This document shows positions 1-8,770 of a stretch of 64,000 bases of DNA, in pieces (the first letter of the stretch is position 1; each line of letters begins with the position of its first letter). A model generated the notes under the pieces. That model saw only the letters and a program-made list of their open reading frames with translations. It had not been told where the DNA came from and made no database searches. The stretch lies in contig JAWKQN010000018.1 of assembly GCA_041390125.1 (NCBI GenBank), forward strand, positions 22,142 through 86,141. The letters run 5' to 3'. A program made the translations under genes and the position numbers. Origin of the DNA: Gemmatimonadota bacterium. GTDB taxonomy: Bacteria > Gemmatimonadota > Gemmatimonadetes > Longimicrobiales > Gaopeijiaceae.

Positions 1-153
1 CGTGGTCTTGTAGTGCTCCAGGTCCAGTCGGGCGACGAGCCCTTCGATGGCTGGATCCGACTCCTGGATGGGCTGCTGGGCCGTCAGAGGTGCGGCGAGC
101 AGGGGAAGGACCGCAACGAGCAGCGCGGGTACCATGGCGCGGTGAGGATGCAT
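1..153 (-). CDS. Secreted protein, N-terminal part only (possibly M28-type peptidase)
   Basis: Only the first 51 codons are inside the window; the gene runs off the left edge. The reading frame opens with ATG at 153 and gives a classic export signal: a basic start (MHPHR), a hydrophobic core (VPALLVAVLPLLAAP) and a likely cleavage site around LTAQ. The following stretch, EGLVARLDLEHYKTT, resembles the beginning of secreted M28-family zinc peptidases, but no catalytic residue is visible, so this identity is a guess. The gene is divergent from queG, so the 180 bases between them probably hold both promoters. Confidence 0.5.
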   Translation of the reverse strand, partial: MHPHRAMVPALLVAVLPLLAAPLTAQQPIQESDPAIEGLVARLDLEHYKTT

Positions 154-332
154 CGGGCGCTCCGGACGGCGGACGACGGGACGGACGTACCGACCTCACG
201 GTACCGGGCGGACGATCCCGGCGCGAGGGCGGGCGGCCGAGGCGCGGGGCGTGGGCCTGCCGGGATCCACGCCGTGGTGCAGATCCGTACCGCGGATGCG
301 AAACGGGCGGATGCGCAATGGATCGAGGAGGC

Positions 333-1526
333 ATGGACCCACGGATCGAGGATGCGATCATCGCGGAGGCCCGCGCGCTGGGGTTCGCGGCGGCGGGCAT
401 CGCGGACGTGCGTCCGAGCGACCACCGGGACGCGTACGAACGCTGGATCGCGGCCGGCCACCATGGGGATATGGGGTACCTGGCGCGCGCGGACGCGCGC
501 GCACGCCGCTATGATCTGACCCGGACGCTGGAGGGCGTGCGCGCGGCGGTCGTGGTGGCGCACGACTACGGCGATCCCGACCGGGAGGCGGAGCCCGCCG
601 GTCCCGACCGGGGGGTGATCGCGCGCTACGCGCGCGGACGGGACTACCACAAGGTGGTGCCGCCCCGGCTGAAGCGGCTGCACCGCTGGATCGAAGCGCG
701 CGTCGGTCACGCCGTGCCCGGCCGGGTCTACGTGGACACGGGACCCCTGCTCGAGCGCGAGCTGGCCCTGCGGGCGGGGCTGGGCTGGGTCGGCCGCAAC
801 ACCATGCTGATCCATCCGCGCCGGGGCTCGTACTTCTTCCTGGGCGTGCTCCTGCTCGGGCTCGACCTCGAGCCCACCGGAACGGCCGTGCGCGACCACT
901 GCGGAACGTGCCGGGCCTGCCTGGACGGGTGTCCCACGGGTGCGCTCCTCGGCCGCGACGCGGAGGGCGCGCCCGTGATGGATGCGCGCCGCTGCATCTC
1001 CTACCTGACCATCGAGCACCGGGGCCCCATTCCGGTGGAGCTGCGGCCCCTGATCGGGAATCGCATCTACGGCTGCGACATCTGCCAGGAGGTGTGTCCC
1101 TTCACGCAGCGCTTCGCGGAAGCTCCCACCGAACCCGCGTATGCGGCGCGCGGGCCGGGGGAGCGGCCGGTGGGCGTGGAGGCGCTGCCCGGTGAAGCGA
1201 CGCCGTCGTTGCGGGGGCGCCCCGACGTTCCTGCGGAAACGCCCGGGCGGGTGCATGCCCATCCGGGCACGGACGCCCCGTTGCTGGTGGAGCTGATGCG
1301 GATGACGCGGGACGAGTGGGACGCGTTCACGCGGGGGAGTGCGATCCGGCGGGTGGGATTCGCGGGTTTCAGGCGGAATGTGGCGGTGGCGATGGGGAAC
1401 TGGCTGGCGTCCGCAGACGAGCCCCCGAGTGAGGCGGTGGCTGTGTTGCAGGACGCGCTCGAGGACGAGGAGCCAGTGGTGCGGGAGCACGCGGCGTGGG
1501 CGCTCGGAGGAGCAGAAGACAACTGA
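333..1526 (+). CDS. queG: Epoxyqueuosine reductase QueG
   Basis: QueG carries out the last step of queuosine synthesis, reducing epoxyqueuosine to queuosine in the wobble position of certain tRNAs, using cobalamin and two 4Fe-4S clusters in the cytoplasm. Seen here: the cobalamin-site segment VDTGPLLERELA (about residues 133-144), the first cluster motif CGTCRACLDGCP (about 190-201), the conserved RRCISYLTIEHRG segment, and the second cluster motif CDICQEVCPF (about 249-258). The C-terminus (about 310-397) has a HEAT-like repeat ending HAAWALGG, as in longer QueG proteins. The product is 397 residues. An in-frame ATG at 318 is an alternative start; AGGAGG at 326-331 lies too close to the ATG at 333 to settle it. 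Confidence 0.93.
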   Translation: MDPRIEDAIIAEARALGFAAAGIADVRPSDHRDAYERWIAAGHHGDMGYLARADARARRYDLTRTLEGVRAAVVVAHDYGDPDREAEPAGPDRGVIARYARGRDYHKVVPPRLKRLHRWIEARVGHAVPGRVYVDTGPLLERELALRAGLGWVGRNTMLIHPRRGSYFFLGVLLLGLDLEPTGTAVRDHCGTCRACLDGCPTGALLGRDAEGAPVMDARRCISYLTIEHRGPIPVELRPLIGNRIYGCDICQEVCPFTQRFAEAPTEPAYAARGPGERPVGVEALPGEATPSLRGRPDVPAETPGRVHAHPGTDAPLLVELMRMTRDEWDAFTRGSAIRRVGFAGFRRNVAVAMGNWLASADEPPSEAVAVLQDALEDEEPVVREHAAWALGGAEDN

Positions 1527-1785
1527 ACCAGAGGACGCATCCGCGGCTACCGACGGCGGGACTCCGTCCAAGGGTTCGGTGGTGGCTTTCCTCAAGAGAG
1601 TCCATGGAGCGCGCTTGGATTGGATCCATGCAGCGCATATCGCGAGCTCCGTGAGCACATCCAGATTCCATACACAAGGAAGAGGCAACCTGATATTCCT
1701 GGTGCGAGGCGCGCCCACCCTCCCCCGCAGGAGCCGTGATGGAGAGTGCGAGGGCGCCGGGTGGGTTTTGGGGCCGAGGCCCCGC

Positions 1786-2880
1786 TCACTCGCTGTCCTG
1801 CTCCGGTGGCGCGAGGACGGAGGTGGGTGCCCTATGGCTCGCCACCCGCCGGTGGGTGAGGTGTCCGGCGATCCCCGCCGCTAGCCTGCCGAGCCCGATC
1901 AGCCAGATCTCCTGCTCCACCCAGAATGCCAGCCCGAGACAACCGACCAGCCCCACCGCAGGCCCCCAGCGTGGATACCGTCGCTGGTCCGCGGGCAGCC
2001 GCAGCGGGCCAGGTTCGTGATCGCGTAGTAGACCAGCACGGTGAACGCACTGAACGACCATGTTGTGCGTACGTCGCCGAGCGCGGCGATCCCGGCGATG
2101 AGCAGGCCTCAGGCCCATACCGAAGCGACCGGGCTCGCCCGCTCCCCATCGATGCGCGCCAGGAGGTCGGGAGCGTCGCCGCGACGGGCCATCGCGAGGA
2201 GCACGCGGGAGAGGCCGAGCACGAGGTTCAACAGCACGCCGGCCATCGCGGCCACGGCGGCCGCCCCCAGCGTCCAGGCGAGCCACGGCCGCTCGTGTGC
2301 CTCGGCCACGCGCTCGAGCGGGGCCGCGGTCCGCTCCGCCGCCTCACCGAACCCGTCGGCACCCAGGCCCCCGACGCCCGAGGCGGCCACGCCCAGGTAC
2401 AGCACGGTGACCACGCCCACCGTCAGGAGGATCGCACGTGGAATCACCTGCCCCGGATCCCGGACCACTTTGCCCAGCGTGGCGATCCGGCCGTACCCGG
2501 TGTACGCGACGAACGTCAGGGTACTCCCGTGGAGGAGCGCACCCACGCCCCCGACGCCGCCTCGTTCCGGGAGCAAGGGAGTGAAGCGCGAGAGCCCGTC
2601 CGAGGGGGGGACGGGAAGCGCAGTCGCAACGAGAAGGACCAACCCGAGGAGCGCCGTGCCGACCACCAGGGCATTGCTCCGGTTCGACCGGCGGATCCCG
2701 CCGGCCACAGAGCCCGTGATCGCGATCGTCCCGGACACGGCCACCACCCCGTGCCAGCCTCCTCCGTCCACCCCGAGCGGATCGAGCAGGTATCCCGCGA
2801 GGCTCAGGGCGGCGGTCGTTGCGGACGCGCTCTTCGCGAGCATGAACATCAAACCGGCAGAGAACCTGCCGCATCGGCCT
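1786..2880 (-). pseudogene. Decayed APC-family amino acid permease
   Basis: The minus strand encodes the C-terminal two thirds of an APC-superfamily amino acid/polyamine transporter. The diagnostic segment is FVAYTGYGRIATLGKVVRDP, and several membrane helices follow. Three lesions are visible. The 5' end is missing: homology fades upstream of about 2880, just before MFMLAKSAS. A TGA stop at 2109-2111 interrupts ...ASPVASVWA, after which GLLIAGIAALGDVRTTW continues in the same frame. A one-base deletion near 2005-2012 then moves the remaining coding (LRLPADQRRYPRWGP to the stop at 1786) into another frame. A working protein is unlikely. If sequencing error explains the stop and the shift, the missing N-terminus would still remain. 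Confidence 0.75.
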
Positions 2881-3275
2881 CCCCGCGTGTCCCCTGCTCG
2901 CGGCCCTCTTCAGGCCCAGTTCGACCTCGATCAGCCCCCGGCCTTCGATCTCGCGGCTCCTGAGCCCATCCCGGAGTTCGAGTTCGATCAGTCTACTCCC
3001 CCTGACTGGGAGTTCTGAGAGGCAGGACCCGGCCCCTTCCGCGCGCCCCCGGTGGCCGTCTCCCCCCGCCCTCCCAGCATCCTTCGGGCCCCGGTTCCCA
3101 TGGCGCCTCGTCCACCTCCGCTCCGGCCGCTCTCCCACGCATCCCGCGCTCACGACCGGCCCCTCCATCCCCGACTCTTCGGCACCTTGCACGGCCAGAT
3201 GCCGCACCCCATCGTCTCTCCGCACCTCAGAGGGCCTTTGAAGTTCCTATTCCTTGACAGAGGAACGTCTTTGCG

Positions 3276-3461
3276 GTGGCGGAGCAATCCGTCGAGCGCG
3301 TGAAAACGGAACGCTGCAAGCGGCGGAACGATCCACGCCGTCACATCGCGCTGGCGGTTTTCGCCGACGGCATCGATACTCTCGACAATCGCGCTCGCCG
3401 GCACAGTGTCTCTGGTGGCGTCAGCGCTGAACAGCTCGAAGTCAGCCACCAGACTGCCTGA
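3276..3461 (+). pseudogene. IS3-type transposase C-terminal remnant
   Basis: A 61-codon plus-strand frame reads VAEQSVERVKTERCKRR, then a variable part, then DTLDNRARRHSVSGGVSAEQ. This follows the C-terminal pattern of IS3-family OrfB integrases (AESFF..LKTE...YI..fYN..RrHSalgy.sP.eFe): the KTE, the N-x-x-R-R-H-S and the closing E fall in the expected order and spacing. No catalytic DDE part, no OrfA and no terminal inverted repeats were found, so this is a decayed end of an insertion sequence. It lies immediately upstream of the large amidohydrolase gene and near the broken end of the permease pseudogene. The match is by eye. Confidence 0.5.
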
Positions 3462-3475
3462 CGCCGAAGGAACGC

Positions 3476-6400
3476 GTGTCTTCCCCCCCCACACCGTACG
3501 CCATGCCTCGTCGCCGCCACTCGCTCCTCGCCATTGCCCCGGCCGTCGTCCTGCTGGCGCCGCTCGCCGCCGGCGCGCTGCACGCGCAGGCGGCCCGCGA
3601 CGCCGCCTGGGACGCCACGCGTCCGCGCGGCACCACGCGCGCCATCGACTTCACCGTGTCCGAAGGAACGTGGACCTCGGTGGACCTCTCGCCGGACGGA
3701 GGCTGGATCGTCTTCGACCTGCTGAGTCACGTCTATCGCCTCCCCGCGTCAGGAGGGACCGCCGTGAGCCTCACGCAGGGGAGCGGCATTGCCTCGAACT
3801 TCCACCCGCGCATCTCCCCCGACGGCAAGTCGATTGCCTTCATCTCGGATCGCGCTGGCGGGGAGTTCAACCTGTGGATCATGGACGCCGACGGCAGCAA
3901 CCCGCGCGCGGTCGCGCTCGACCCCAAGCGCCGCATGCTCTTCCCGCAGTGGACCCCCGACAGCGCGTACCTGATCGTGGTCGTCGACGGCGATGATGGA
4001 CTGCGCTCGCTCGTGATGTACCACCGCGACGGCGGGACGGGCGTGACGCTGGTGAAGGGAGAGGTGGGGAGGAATCCCTTCCGCCCCGCCATTTCGAGCG
4101 ACGGACGCTACCTCTACTACGACGTCTACACGGCACGCCCCACCGGCTTCTGGGGGCAGGACGACGTGCTGAAGGGGGCGGTGCAGCTGCACCGCTACGA
4201 CCGGCAGACCGGCGTGGTGCGCCCGATCACCGGGGGAGAGCTCGCGCAGCAGGATCGCAACTCGAGCGGCGGCGCCTACGCGGCGGAGCCAAGCCCTGAT
4301 GGTCGCTGGCTCGCCTTCATGCGCAAGGTTCCGGGAGGGACGCTCGAGTACAAGGGACAGCGCTTCGGCCCGCGCAGTGCGCTGTGGCTGCGCGACCTGC
4401 GTCTGGGGACCGAGCGCCTGCTGATGGACCCGGTCGAGATGGATCTGTCGGAGGAGAGCATCCCGGTCAACGGGAGCTACCCGATGTATCGCTGGGCGCA
4501 CGACGGCCAGAGCCTCGTGATCCATCAAGGCGGCAGAATCCGGCGCGTGGATATCGTGAGCGGCGCCGTCTCGACGATTCCTTTCTCGGCGCGCGTGCAG
4601 CGCACCATGTCCGAGGCCGCGCTGGCGAAGCGGCGCGTGAGCGACGCCCCATTCGACGTGCGCTTCGTCCGGTGGGGGGCGACGTCGCCTGACGGGCAGG
4701 CCGTCGTCTTTCAGGCGCTCGGTAGGCTCTGGCTCCAGCCCCTCCCCACCGGCACACCACGCCGCCTCACCCCCGTGGGCTTCGAGCCGTTCGAGTTCCA
4801 GCCTGCCTGGTCGCCCGACGGCCGCCGTATCGCCTTCACCACGGTCGATGCGCAGAATCGGGGGGCGCTCTGGACGGTGGCGGCTGGCGGTGGTGCCCCT
4901 GTGCGCCTCACGCGCGAGGTCGGGGAGTACATGAACCCCGCCTGGACGCCCGACGGTGACGAGATCGTGGTCGCCCGCGGTTCCGGCGCCTCGGCGCGTG
5001 CGTCGTCTCTCAACCGGTCGACCTGGTTCGACCTGGTGCGCATCCCGGCAGTGGGGGGAGACGAGACCGAGATCGTGCAGACGGCGCGCCGCGGAACGCG
5101 CGGTGTGGAGTTGCGCCCGTCGGTCGGCATGGATGGTCGGCTGTACTGGGCCAATGCGGCAAGCGGCGACGTGCGCGGAGTGGAGGTGACCTCGGTACGC
5201 CTGGACGGAAGCGACCAGCGGGTGCACGCCGTCGTGCGCCACGCCGACGATGCCGCCGTGGCGCCCGACGGTCGCCATGTCGCGTTCATGCAGGGGGGGA
5301 ACACGTACCTCTCGCCGCTCCCCGCGGGCGTGACGGGCGCCAGCCCCCCGGTACTCGCCAAGTCCGGCGGCGCATTCGCGGCCGCCGCGCTCACCACCGA
5401 GGGGGGGCTCTACCCGCGCTGGCGTTCGGCAACGGTGCTTGACATCACCAGCAGTAACCGGGTGTACACGTACGACGCATCCAGCACGCGCACGGACACC
5501 ACGACCATCACGCTCACCGCGCCGCGCGCGCTCCCCACCGGGACGATCGCCCTCACCGGCGCGCGCATCGTGACGCTCGACGAGGACGGGGTGATCCCCA
5601 GCGGAACGATCGTCGTGCGAAACGGGCGCATCGCCTGCGTGGGAAGCTGCGCCACGGCCGGCGCCGATCGCGTGGTGGACGTCGCAGGCACGACGATCAT
5701 CCCCGGTTGGGTCGACATGCACGCCCACCATCACCGCGAGCACGTGGGGATGATGCCGCGCCAGAACTTCGAGTCGGCGATCTACCTCGCCTACGGCGTC
5801 ACCACGACGCACGATCCGGCGCCGACCTCCAGTGCCGCCTTCCCGACCGCCGAACTGATCGAAGCGGGGGAGATGGTGGGGCCGCGCGTGTTCAGCACCG
5901 CCGAGGCAATGCGTGCCGGAGACGCCGGGCTCACCAATGACATCTCGTCACGCGCGCTGGCCGTGCATGACGTGCGGCGCCGCCAGGCCTGGGGGGCGGT
6001 GATGCTGAAGCAGTACCTGCTGCCCACACGCGAACAGCGACAGTGGGTGCTGGACGCGGCGCGCGAGGTGGGGCTGCGCGTCACCGCCGAGGGCAGCCAA
6101 GACCTCAACTACAAACTCGGGATGATCATGGACGGCCATACCGGGGGCGAGCACCTGACCGTGCAGTCGCCGCTCTACGCCGACGTGACGACCTTCATCG
6201 GGCAGGCGCGCTACTTCTATTCGCATACGCCGCTGGTCAGCGGCTATGGCGCGTGGAACGAAGAGTGGTTCTGGCAGGAGAGCCCGGTGTGGAAGGACAC
6301 CAAGCAGGGGCAGTGGATTCCGTGGCGTCAGCTCATCCCGCACACACGGCGCTTCATCCAGCGTCCCGAGACCGATTACTCCAAGGACATCGTTGCTCAG

Positions 6401-6811
6401 CAGGTTGCCGACATCATTGCGGCTGGTGGCTACTCGGCCGTCGGGTCGCACGGGCAGCAGCCCGGCCTCGGATCGCACTGGGACGTCTGGATGCTGGCCA
6501 AGGTGACTGGGGCGATGACCGCGCTCGACGTGGCGTCGATGCACGGGGCACGCTTCCTCGGCATGGAGGAGGATCTCGGATCGATTGCCGTGGGCAAGCT
6601 CGCCGACCTGATGGTGCTCAACGCCAACCCGCTGGAGAACATCCGCCACACGGCCAACTTGCGCTACGTGATGAAGGGGGGGACGCTGTACGATGCCGGT
6701 TCACTCGACGAGATCTGGCCGCGTCCGCGCCGCTTCGGCGACGCCTGGTGGTACGTCCCGGAGATGTTCCTGGAGAGCACGAAGCCTGTGAACGGCTACG
6801 ACCGGCGCTGA
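3476..6811 (+). CDS. Secreted beta-propeller/amidohydrolase fusion protein
   Basis: A 1111-residue exported protein in two parts. After a signal peptide (PRRRHSLLAIAPAVVLLAP...LHAQ), about residues 40-690 hold repeated TolB/WD40-like propeller blades (for example DLSPDGGWIVFDL, ISPDGKSIAFISD, WSPDGRRIAFTT). About residues 690-1100 form a metal-dependent amidohydrolase: a beta-sandwich entry (GARIVTLDEDG), the metal motif HAHHH near 749-753, then HTGGEH, SHGQQPGLGSHWD, and the closing sandwich GKLADLMVLNANPLENI. Related proteins act on peptides or imides; the substrate here is unknown. The start is GTG at 3476 with AAGGA four bases upstream; an ATG at 3503 directly before the signal peptide is equally possible. 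It stands alone and follows an insertion-sequence remnant. Confidence 0.88.
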   Translation: MSSPPTPYAMPRRRHSLLAIAPAVVLLAPLAAGALHAQAARDAAWDATRPRGTTRAIDFTVSEGTWTSVDLSPDGGWIVFDLLSHVYRLPASGGTAVSLTQGSGIASNFHPRISPDGKSIAFISDRAGGEFNLWIMDADGSNPRAVALDPKRRMLFPQWTPDSAYLIVVVDGDDGLRSLVMYHRDGGTGVTLVKGEVGRNPFRPAISSDGRYLYYDVYTARPTGFWGQDDVLKGAVQLHRYDRQTGVVRPITGGELAQQDRNSSGGAYAAEPSPDGRWLAFMRKVPGGTLEYKGQRFGPRSALWLRDLRLGTERLLMDPVEMDLSEESIPVNGSYPMYRWAHDGQSLVIHQGGRIRRVDIVSGAVSTIPFSARVQRTMSEAALAKRRVSDAPFDVRFVRWGATSPDGQAVVFQALGRLWLQPLPTGTPRRLTPVGFEPFEFQPAWSPDGRRIAFTTVDAQNRGALWTVAAGGGAPVRLTREVGEYMNPAWTPDGDEIVVARGSGASARASSLNRSTWFDLVRIPAVGGDETEIVQTARRGTRGVELRPSVGMDGRLYWANAASGDVRGVEVTSVRLDGSDQRVHAVVRHADDAAVAPDGRHVAFMQGGNTYLSPLPAGVTGASPPVLAKSGGAFAAAALTTEGGLYPRWRSATVLDITSSNRVYTYDASSTRTDTTTITLTAPRALPTGTIALTGARIVTLDEDGVIPSGTIVVRNGRIACVGSCATAGADRVVDVAGTTIIPGWVDMHAHHHREHVGMMPRQNFESAIYLAYGVTTTHDPAPTSSAAFPTAELIEAGEMVGPRVFSTAEAMRAGDAGLTNDISSRALAVHDVRRRQAWGAVMLKQYLLPTREQRQWVLDAAREVGLRVTAEGSQDLNYKLGMIMDGHTGGEHLTVQSPLYADVTTFIGQARYFYSHTPLVSGYGAWNEEWFWQESPVWKDTKQGQWIPWRQLIPHTRRFIQRPETDYSKDIVAQQVADIIAAGGYSAVGSHGQQPGLGSHWDVWMLAKVTGAMTALDVASMHGARFLGMEEDLGSIAVGKLADLMVLNANPLENIRHTANLRYVMKGGTLYDAGSLDEIWPRPRRFGDAWWYVPEMFLESTKPVNGYDRR

Positions 6812-6946
6812 GCGCCGCCTCGCTGCCTGTCTGCCCTCCGTGACCTACCTGCACGCGCGGACGAGCCTCCTCTGGATGACGCTCATGCACTAGGCGCTCC
6901 TGTTTCCGGTCACCATACCCGTCACCGGGGTGGACTGCGGCTGCTG

Positions 6947-7249
6947 TTGCGACGCCACCCGCGCGAGCGACCTCCGCTTCCCGCAGCCGTCTGGAGTCCC
7001 TCTGGCCTCGTCATCGCGACGTTGGCCTGGGCCGCCGCCTTCGTGCAGCCACCCGATGCGCCGTGGGATGGGTGGCGATGGCCAGGGCTCATAGGTGTGA
7101 TCGCGCTGCCACTCGCGGTCGAGCGGTGGCGCACCACCCGCGATCGGCGCGTGATCGGCGCTTCCCTCGTGCAGATCTGGCTCCTGATCGTGAGTGCCTG
7201 GGTGGCGGCTGCCGCCGTGAGTCCGGGAAGCGGGCTGGGTGCGTTGTAG
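6947..7249 (+). CDS. Small membrane protein, unknown
   Basis: A 100-residue frame with three hydrophobic stretches: LVIATLAWAAAFVQ (about 21-34), WPGLIGVIALPLAVE (about 45-59) and LVQIWLLIVSAWVAAAAV (about 74-91). Between the second and third lies a basic loop (RWRTTRDRR), as expected for a cytoplasmic side. The family is not recognised. The first start in frame is TTG at 6947 with no clear ribosome site, so the true start is uncertain. It lies 135 bases after the amidohydrolase gene on the same strand and might be co-transcribed. The regular hydrophobic pattern supports it as real. Confidence 0.45.
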   Translation: MRRHPRERPPLPAAVWSPSGLVIATLAWAAAFVQPPDAPWDGWRWPGLIGVIALPLAVERWRTTRDRRVIGASLVQIWLLIVSAWVAAAAVSPGSGLGAL

Positions 7250-7480
7250 TGCCGCGGTCACGTCCTCACAACGACCGACAGCGCGACGCGGTGTGCAGCT
7301 GGCGGACACCTCGGACTCCGGACGTCCGTGGTGGGGTCGGGATGCGCCGACGGATCGTGGTCGCCGTCGACGAAGGCCACTAGCCAGGCCCTAGCTCGCG
7401 AACGATGCCGCGGCCTGGGTGCTCCGGATCGGCGAGCTGCTGGGCGGCGCTCACCAGCGGCGCAGGGCGGCACAACTGCC

Positions 7481-7516
7481 TGTTCATTCGTTTCATGAAT
7501 GATTATCATACACATC
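7481..7516 (+). promoter_or_regulatory. Promoter with inverted repeat before the AAA_14 ATPase
   Basis: An AT-rich island in GC-rich surroundings. A near-consensus -10 box TATCAT lies at 7504-7509, and a weak -35 (TGTTCA, 7481-7486) stands 17 bases upstream. Between them is an inverted repeat, TCATTC (7484-7489) and GAATGA (7497-7502), a likely repressor site. The predicted transcription start is at or next to the ATG at 7517, which implies a leaderless mRNA and excludes the earlier in-frame ATG at 7499. Confidence 0.5.
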
Positions 7517-8743
7517 ATGGTGCCCCAACTCACCCCACGGGTCCTGACCGCCGCCGTCCAGCGGGTCGCCCGTACGATGCCCGTCGTGGTCGTCACCGGC
7601 GCCCGCCAGACCGGGAAGAGCACGCTGGTAGCCGACTTGCTCCCCGGCCGTCGGACCTACGACTCCTTGGACGACCTCGAGGTGCGGGCACTGGCCGAGC
7701 GCAGGCCGGACGAGCTCGTGGGACGACCCGGGGCCATGGTCCTGGACGAGGTGCAGAGGGTCCCGGACCTCCTGCTCGCCGTGAAGCGAGCCGTGGACCG
7801 GGACCGGCAGCCGGGCCGCTTCGTCCTCACGGGATCGGCCAACCTGCTGCTCATGAAGTCCGTCTCGGAGTCCCTGGCCGGACGCGCGGCGTACCTGAGC
7901 CTGTGGCCGATGACGCGCCGCGAGCGACTGGGCCTCGGCCGGGCCGGCCTCTGGTCGGAGCTCCTGGAGCATCCCAGCGAGGACTGGCCCGACGTATTGG
8001 CGGGAGCGGACCCCACGGCCGCAGACTGGAGGGCGCTCGCGGCGGAGGGCGGGTATCCCGTTCCGGCTCTGAAGCACGCGGATCCGGAGGATCGTGCGAT
8101 CTGGTTCGACGGCTACATCCGCACCTACCTCGAGCGTGACCTGCAGGACCTCTCTTCCATCGACAACCTGGTCGATTTCCGCCGGCTCATGGGCGCGGCG
8201 TGCCTCCGGCTGGGGCAACTCGTGAACCAATCGGAGCTCGGCAGGGACGTTCAGCTCCCACAGCCGACGGTACGCCGATGGCTCAACCTTCTCGAGGCCT
8301 CCTATCAGCTCGTGCCGGTTCCCGCGTTTGCCGTCAATCGTACGAAGCGGCTGATCAAGACGCCCAAGACCTTCTGGTCCGATACGGGCCTTGCGTTGCG
8401 CCTGGCGGGCCTCGATGCCCCCACCGGAGCGCACCTGGAGAACCTCATCCTCTCGGACCTGCTCGTCTGGCGCGATGCGGCCACGGTGGATCGGCCGGGA
8501 CTCTTCTACTGGAGGACCGCCACGGGGGAAGAAGTGGACTTCGTGGTCGAGCGACGCGGCACCCTGCTGGGCATCGAGGTAAAGGCCACAACGCGGCCCC
8601 GTCCCTCCGATGCCAGGCACCTGCAGACGTTCCGCGAGGAATATGGCGATGCCGTGCGGGGGTGCGTCCTGCTCCACGCAGGGACGCACACCGAGTGGCT
8701 GGGACCCCGCATCCTTTCCGCGCCGTGGTGGAGCGTGGTCTAG
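7517..8743 (+). CDS. AAA_14/DUF4143 ATP-binding protein
   Basis: A 408-residue P-loop ATPase of the AAA_14 plus DUF4143 architecture, common in bacterial and archaeal accessory regions and of unclear function. Seen: Walker A GARQTGKST (about residues 27-35), Walker B with AMVLDEVQRVPDL (about 74-86), sensor FVLTGSANLL (about 105-114), a linker with YIRTYLERDLQDL, then the C-terminal DUF4143 domain with a PD-(D/E)xK-like core: FYWRTATGEEVDFVVE...GIEVKAT. That D-x13-E-x-K arrangement hints at nuclease ancestry. The ATG at 7517 is preferred because a -10 box sits just upstream. It is convergent with the DUF1772 gene and has no partner gene on its own strand. Confidence 0.85.
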   Translation: MVPQLTPRVLTAAVQRVARTMPVVVVTGARQTGKSTLVADLLPGRRTYDSLDDLEVRALAERRPDELVGRPGAMVLDEVQRVPDLLLAVKRAVDRDRQPGRFVLTGSANLLLMKSVSESLAGRAAYLSLWPMTRRERLGLGRAGLWSELLEHPSEDWPDVLAGADPTAADWRALAAEGGYPVPALKHADPEDRAIWFDGYIRTYLERDLQDLSSIDNLVDFRRLMGAACLRLGQLVNQSELGRDVQLPQPTVRRWLNLLEASYQLVPVPAFAVNRTKRLIKTPKTFWSDTGLALRLAGLDAPTGAHLENLILSDLLVWRDAATVDRPGLFYWRTATGEEVDFVVERRGTLLGIEVKATTRPRPSDARHLQTFREEYGDAVRGCVLLHAGTHTEWLGPRILSAPWWSVV

Positions 8744-8770
8744 CGTCCGCCAGCCACTCCTCGCCGACGC

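Noticed and set aside
84..1718. A 544-codon minus-strand frame over queG
   Set aside because: QueG cluster motifs on the plus strand are unambiguous; the minus product is Arg/Pro/His-rich noise.
1527..1785. Protein-like scraps (for example YRELREHIQIPYTRKRQ) after queG
   Set aside because: Too short, no start codon and no second supporting feature; could be a degraded gene, but not supportable.
2041..3018. A 325-codon plus-strand frame over the permease pseudogene
   Set aside because: Most of it is antisense to APC transporter sequence; only the final 35 codons look protein-like, and these are reported as a separate observation.
7390..7497. Frame reading NDAAAWVLRIGELLGGAHQR upstream of the AAA_14 gene
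   Set aside because: About 35 codons without a start codon or ribosome site and no recognised family.
7499..7516. Earlier ATG (7499) for the AAA_14 ATPase
   Set aside because: The codons between 7499 and 7517 overlap a TATCAT -10 box; related proteins begin near the second ATG.
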